Of a stretch of 64,000 nt of DNA, positions 60,516-64,000 are shown piece after piece. Numbering within the stretch: position 1 is the first letter of the stretch; each line of letters opens with the position of its first letter. Source of the DNA: Pseudomonas sp. H9 (GTDB taxonomy: Bacteria > Pseudomonadota > Gammaproteobacteria > Pseudomonadales > Pseudomonadaceae); NCBI RefSeq assembly GCF_004353925.1, contig NZ_SMOK01000004.1:1-64000 (forward strand), given 5' to 3'. A program made the position numbers and the translations under genes. The notes beneath the pieces are model-generated. The model was not told the DNA's origin, made no database searches, and saw only the letters and a list, made by a program, of their open reading frames with translations.

Positions 60516-61141
60516 CGCCGCGCCGGTACTTCCCGCCATTGCCCCTGATCGAGGCCGTCCAAGGTCCAGTCGCCGATCCGTACCCGTACCAGGCGCAGGG
60601 TCGGCAGACCGACCGCAGCGGTCATGCGCCGCACCTGACGGTTACGCCCTTCCTTGATTACCAGTTCCAGCCAACTGGTCGGCACGCTTTTGCGAAAGCG
60701 TACCGGTGGGTTACGCGGCCACAGCTGCGGCTCTTCAAGTTGCCGGGCCTGAGCAGGCAAGGTCGGCCCGTCATTGAGCACTACACCATCACGCAATGAC
60801 TGCAGTTGCGCTTCGGTTGGCTCACCCTCCACCTGAACCCAATAGGTTTTCGCCAGCTTGTGCTTGGGGTCGGCGATACGCGCCTGCAACTGGCCATCGT
60901 TGGTCAGCAGCAGCAAACCTTCGCTGTCACGGTCCAGGCGCCCGGCCGGGTAGACGCCCGGAATATCAATGAAGTCCTTGAGGGTTGCGCGCCCTTCACC
61001 GTCGCTGAACTGGGTCAGTACGTCAAAAGGCTTGTTGAACAGGATCAACCGCGGCTCGGCCGGCGGCGCCTTGGGTTGGCGACGCGGGCCGGCGGGTTTG
61101 GCCGCGCCATGGCGCGGCTTGGAGCGAGGGGGTAACGGCAT
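60512..61141 (-). CDS. rluE: 23S rRNA pseudouridine synthase, RluE/RsuA family, 209 aa
   Basis: The catalytic motif [17 protein letters not shown] (near residue 68) carries the Asp nucleophile. [10 protein letters not shown] and [21 protein letters not shown] complete the RsuA-type fold. A basic N-terminal extension of about 28 residues replaces an S4 domain, as in RluE. It lies 6 bp downstream of amn on the same strand. Confidence 0.9.
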   Translation of the reverse strand: MPLPPRSKPRHGAAKPAGPRRQPKAPPAEPRLILFNKPFDVLTQFSDGEGRATLKDFIDIPGVYPAGRLDRDSEGLLLLTNDGQLQARIADPKHKLAKTYWVQVEGEPTEAQLQSLRDGVVLNDGPTLPAQARQLEEPQLWPRNPPVRFRKSVPTSWLELVIKEGRNRQVRRMTAAVGLPTLRLVRVRIGDWTLDGLDQGQWREVPARR

Positions 61142-61147
61142 GGGGCC

Positions 61148-62641
61148 TCAGCGGAACGGCGGCTCGTCAAAACTGCGCAGTTTACGCGAGTGCAGCGAAT
61201 GCAGCTCGGTACGCAGCAGATCCAGCGCGGCGATACCGATTTTCAGGTGCTGACTGACCGCCCGATTGTAGAAGGCATTGGCCGCGCCTGGCAGTTTGAT
61301 TTCACTGTGCAGCGGTTTGTCTGAAACACAGAGCAAAGTGCCGTAAGGGACGCGCAAACGATAACCCTGCGCTGCGATCGTGCCACTTTCCATATCAACC
61401 GCTACCGCCCGCGACAGGTTGATCAACGGACGCTCCTGGGCCCAGCGCAGCTCCCAGTTACGGTCGTCATAGGTCAACACAGTGCCAGTACGCAGGCGTT
61501 TTTTCAGCTCATCGCCACGCTCGCCGGTCACTTGCGCTGCAGCTTCTTGCAGTGCCAGTTGCACCTCGGCCAGGGCTGGAATCGGAATATGCGGCGGCAC
61601 CACGCGGTCAAGAATGCCGTCACGACGCATGTAAGCGTGGGCCAGCACATAGTCACCGATGGTCTGCGACTGCCGCAGCCCGCCACAGTGGCCAATCATC
61701 AGCCAGCAGTGTGGCCGCAGCACCGCCAGGTGGTCGGTGATGTTTTTGGCGTTGGATGGACCAACGCCGATGTTGACCAGGGTAATGCCATCGCCATCGG
61801 CAGCAATCAGGTGATAGGCGGGCATCTGATAACGGTGCCAGACCACCCCCGCCACCAGCGCCTGGGCTTCGCCGTTGTCCATGCTCTTTTCAATGATCAC
61901 ATTGCCCGGCAGCACCATGCGCACGAAACGCGGATCATTGCGCAATTGCTCAAGACCATGGGTGACAAACTGGTCGACATAGCGGTGGTAGTTGGTCAGC
62001 AGGATCCACGGCTGTACATGGCGCCAGTCACTGCCGGTGTAATGCACCAGGCGGCGCAGGGAGAAGTCCACACGCGCGGCATCGAACAGCGCCAGCGGCA
62101 ACGGATCGACGTTGGCCCAATCATGCAGGCCATCAGCGATGCCATCTGTGGCGGCAGACAGGTCAGTGCTGGGGAACACCCGCGCCAGCGCCGCAGCGGT
62201 AATCCCGCTACCGGCGAGTTCATCGCCCTGCTCGACCACATAGGGGTAAGGAATGTTCTGCTGACTGACGCCGACCTCAACTTTCACGGTGAAATCGCGC
62301 ATCAGCGGCTTGAGCTGTTCCAGCAGGTAGTTACGGAAGGCTGCTGGCTGGGTCACGGTGACACTGTAGGTGCCCGGTGTCTGGACCTTGGCGTAGGCAC
62401 GTGTGGTGGCTGGCACCTCGCCGTGGTACTCGTAAGTCAGGCGTAATTCCGGATAGCGAAACATTGCCCGCTCGTCGGCATCGGGCTCGGTGCGGTCCTT
62501 GAGGTAGCGCTTGAGCGCCTGACTCAAGGCCGCGGTGGCTTTCTCGTGCAGGCTCGCCAAATGCTCGACGGCCTGCTCGGCGGTTTCTACGACAACGAAG
62601 GCTTCATCAGTACGACTCACAATGTACTTCCTGTCTGACAT
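61148..62641 (-). CDS. amn: AMP nucleosidase
   Basis: The 497-aa length, N-terminal Amn-specific domain (TPGTYSVTVTQPAAFRNYL, VEVGVSQQNIPYPYVVE) and C-terminal nucleoside-phosphorylase-like domain (IGVGPSNAKNITDHLAVLRP, GHCGGLR, VDMESGTIAAQGYR) all match AMP nucleosidase. It splits AMP into adenine and ribose 5-phosphate. ATG 62641 is used. Followed closely by rluE. Confidence 0.95.
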   Translation of the reverse strand: MSDRKYIVSRTDEAFVVVETAEQAVEHLASLHEKATAALSQALKRYLKDRTEPDADERAMFRYPELRLTYEYHGEVPATTRAYAKVQTPGTYSVTVTQPAAFRNYLLEQLKPLMRDFTVKVEVGVSQQNIPYPYVVEQGDELAGSGITAAALARVFPSTDLSAATDGIADGLHDWANVDPLPLALFDAARVDFSLRRLVHYTGSDWRHVQPWILLTNYHRYVDQFVTHGLEQLRNDPRFVRMVLPGNVIIEKSMDNGEAQALVAGVVWHRYQMPAYHLIAADGDGITLVNIGVGPSNAKNITDHLAVLRPHCWLMIGHCGGLRQSQTIGDYVLAHAYMRRDGILDRVVPPHIPIPALAEVQLALQEAAAQVTGERGDELKKRLRTGTVLTYDDRNWELRWAQERPLINLSRAVAVDMESGTIAAQGYRLRVPYGTLLCVSDKPLHSEIKLPGAANAFYNRAVSQHLKIGIAALDLLRTELHSLHSRKLRSFDEPPFR

Positions 62642-62685
62642 GCATGCCCCCATCTTGCCTATATATTCAGGCAAAGGCACGCTTG

Positions 62686-64000
62686 TTAGAGCGGCCAGTT
62701 AGGTGTCGACCGTGCCACTAATTCGCCAACATCGATCCCCCGTGGCAGCACGCCGTAGACGCGACCACTGCCGCCGAGGCGGCTGCCGATAAACGCATCA
62801 CTGACCGTGCTGTTGCCGGCCTCCAGTAACAGCTTGGCCTGTAAGCCCAGGGCTATGTCTTCGGTCAGCTGCCGCGCGCGATACTGAATGTCATCCGTAT
62901 CGGCAAACGCTGCTTTAAGGTTGCCGATGTGCACCGCCAGCCGCGGGTCGCCATGGCCGTCGCCCAGCTCATCAAACAGCGCTTCCAGCACGCCGGGCTC
63001 CTTGGACAAGGCGCGCAGCACATCCAGGCACTGCACGTTACCCGAACCTTCCCAGGTCGAGTTGACCGGTGCCTCGCGATACAAGCGCGGCAGGATGCTG
63101 TCTTCCACATACCCGGCGCCGCCCATGCATTCGGCAGCTTCGTTGATCATCGCCGGTGCACGCTTGCAGATCCAATACTTGCCCACCGCCGTTACCAAGC
63201 GCGCAAACCGCGCTTGTTGCGAGTCATCCGGCTGATCCAGGGCATGCCCCATGCGCAGGCTCAGTGCCAGGGCGGCTTCGCTCTCCAGCGCCAGATCTGC
63301 CAGGACGTTCTGCATCAGCGGCTGCTCAGCCAGCAGGCGCCCACCCACCTGGCGGTGAGCACAATGGTGTGCGGCCTGAGTCAATGCCTGACGCATCAGG
63401 GCGCTGGAGCCCACCATGCAGTCGAAACGGGTCATTGCCACCATTTCAATGATGGTCGGCACGCCGCGTCCTTCCTCACCGATCATCCATGCCAGGGTAC
63501 CGCGAAACTCCACTTCGCTGGAAGCGTTCGAGCAGTTACCCAATTTGTTTTTCAGGCGCTGAATGTAGAACTGATTGCGGCTGTCATCCGGGCGATGGCG
63601 TGGCAACAGGAAGCAACTCAGACCCTTTTCAGTTTGCGCCAGGGTGAGAAACGCATCGCACATCGGCGCCGAACAGAACCACTTGTGGCCGACCAGCTCA
63701 TAGGCCTGTCCCGGCCCTGCAGCCGCCACCGGATAGGCTCGAGTGGTGTTGGCGCGAACATCGGTGCCGCCCTGCTTTTCGGTCATGGCCATGCCGATGG
63801 TCACCCCGACTTTGTGCTTGTCACCGACATTACGTGGATCGTATTCGGTGGCCAGCACCTTGGGCAGCCAGTATTCGGCCAGTTCCGGCTGCAGCTTGAG
63901 CGCGGGCACCGCTGCAAAGGTCATGGTCAGCGGGCATCCACTGCCGGCTTCCGCCTGACTGTGCAGGTAAGTCATCGAAGCGCGGGCAACGTGGGCGCCT
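62686..64000 (-). CDS. Acyl-CoA dehydrogenase (AidB-like), 5' end beyond window
   Basis: The frame stays open to base 64000, reading AHVARASMTYLHSQAEAGSG, so the ATG at 63975 is internal and the gene is cut by the window. Flavin-fold motifs are TIGMAMTEKQGGTDV, YELVGHKWFCSAPMCD, AWMIGEEGRGV and NEAAECMGGAGYVEDSILPRLYREAPV, typical of the AidB/isovaleryl-type group. The last residue is at 62686. Confidence 0.92.
   Translation of the reverse strand, partial: GAHVARASMTYLHSQAEAGSGCPLTMTFAAVPALKLQPELAEYWLPKVLATEYDPRNVGDKHKVGVTIGMAMTEKQGGTDVRANTTRAYPVAAAGPGQAYELVGHKWFCSAPMCDAFLTLAQTEKGLSCFLLPRHRPDDSRNQFYIQRLKNKLGNCSNASSEVEFRGTLAWMIGEEGRGVPTIIEMVAMTRFDCMVGSSALMRQALTQAAHHCAHRQVGGRLLAEQPLMQNVLADLALESEAALALSLRMGHALDQPDDSQQARFARLVTAVGKYWICKRAPAMINEAAECMGGAGYVEDSILPRLYREAPVNSTWEGSGNVQCLDVLRALSKEPGVLEALFDELGDGHGDPRLAVHIGNLKAAFADTDDIQYRARQLTEDIALGLQAKLLLEAGNSTVSDAFIGSRLGGSGRVYGVLPRGIDVGELVARSTPNWPL

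Overview
The window is about 64 kb of a gamma-proteobacterial chromosome, almost certainly a Pseudomonas of the putida/fluorescens complex. The evidence is the GC-rich codon use, the OprD-type porin, the FecI/FecR/TonB-receptor sets, many REP pairs built on a GGAGCGGGCTTG...CCCGCTCC core, and a final block (hrpB, CDF transporter, Lrp regulator, pseudouridine synthase, amn, acyl-CoA dehydrogenase) whose order I recall from Pseudomonas core genomes.

Region 1 (1-11540) is accessory DNA. It holds a 106-bp tandem repeat, several orphan genes, a serine recombinase, and an excisionase/tyrosine-integrase pair. Beside the integrase lies an AT-rich, translationally coupled two-gene module (5434-6814). 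Two short sequences resembling the 3' end of tmRNA (ssrA), at about 6862-6899 and 8684-8724, look like successive integration scars. Each is followed by a terminator and one copy of a roughly 1.1-kb duplicated segment carrying two small genes and a long, structured 5' leader. In both copies an upstream element of the leader can pair with the ribosome binding site. A McrB-like/DUF3883 gene with a GTG start (10074-11465) closes the region and is a candidate defence gene.

Region 2 (11550-24386) is transcribed leftward. It contains an OprD-type porin, a complete branched-chain-amino-acid-type ABC importer (two permeases, binding protein, two ATPases), a LuxR-type regulator, an aldehyde dehydrogenase, a zinc alcohol dehydrogenase, an orphan gene, an APC permease and a TetR regulator. 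It reads as uptake and oxidation of a small alcohol or amine-type substrate.

Region 3 (24646-31128) is transcribed rightward from a 21-bp near-palindromic operator divergent to tetR. It carries a FAH-family hydrolase, a type I extradiol dioxygenase, a RutE-like nitroreductase, an aromatic-acid MFS transporter, an MmsA-type CoA-acylating dehydrogenase and an outer-membrane channel. It reads as an aromatic catabolic operon that may end in a C3 semialdehyde.

Region 4 (31232-42100) has two cell-surface-signalling iron uptake systems, each with an ECF sigma factor, a FecR anti-sigma factor and a TonB receptor with an STN domain. In the first, sigma and fecR are divergent. Between the two lie an aromatic-amino-acid-type permease and a quinone-reductase-like enzyme.

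Region 5 (42181-64000) is mostly core: HAD phosphatase, TesB, GNAT, EamA, histone deacetylase-like protein, flavoprotein, RhlE helicase, EamA/AsnC pair, exonuclease, NYN protein, DUF2076, YciC-like protein, HrpB, CDF transporter, Lrp regulator, DUF2788, RluE, Amn and an acyl-CoA dehydrogenase cut by the window edge. It also contains five perfect DnaA boxes within 1 kb, two tandem duplications whose ends carry fragments of the flanking genes (850 bp and 252 bp), and a probable unannotated minus-strand structured RNA at about 59464-59660.
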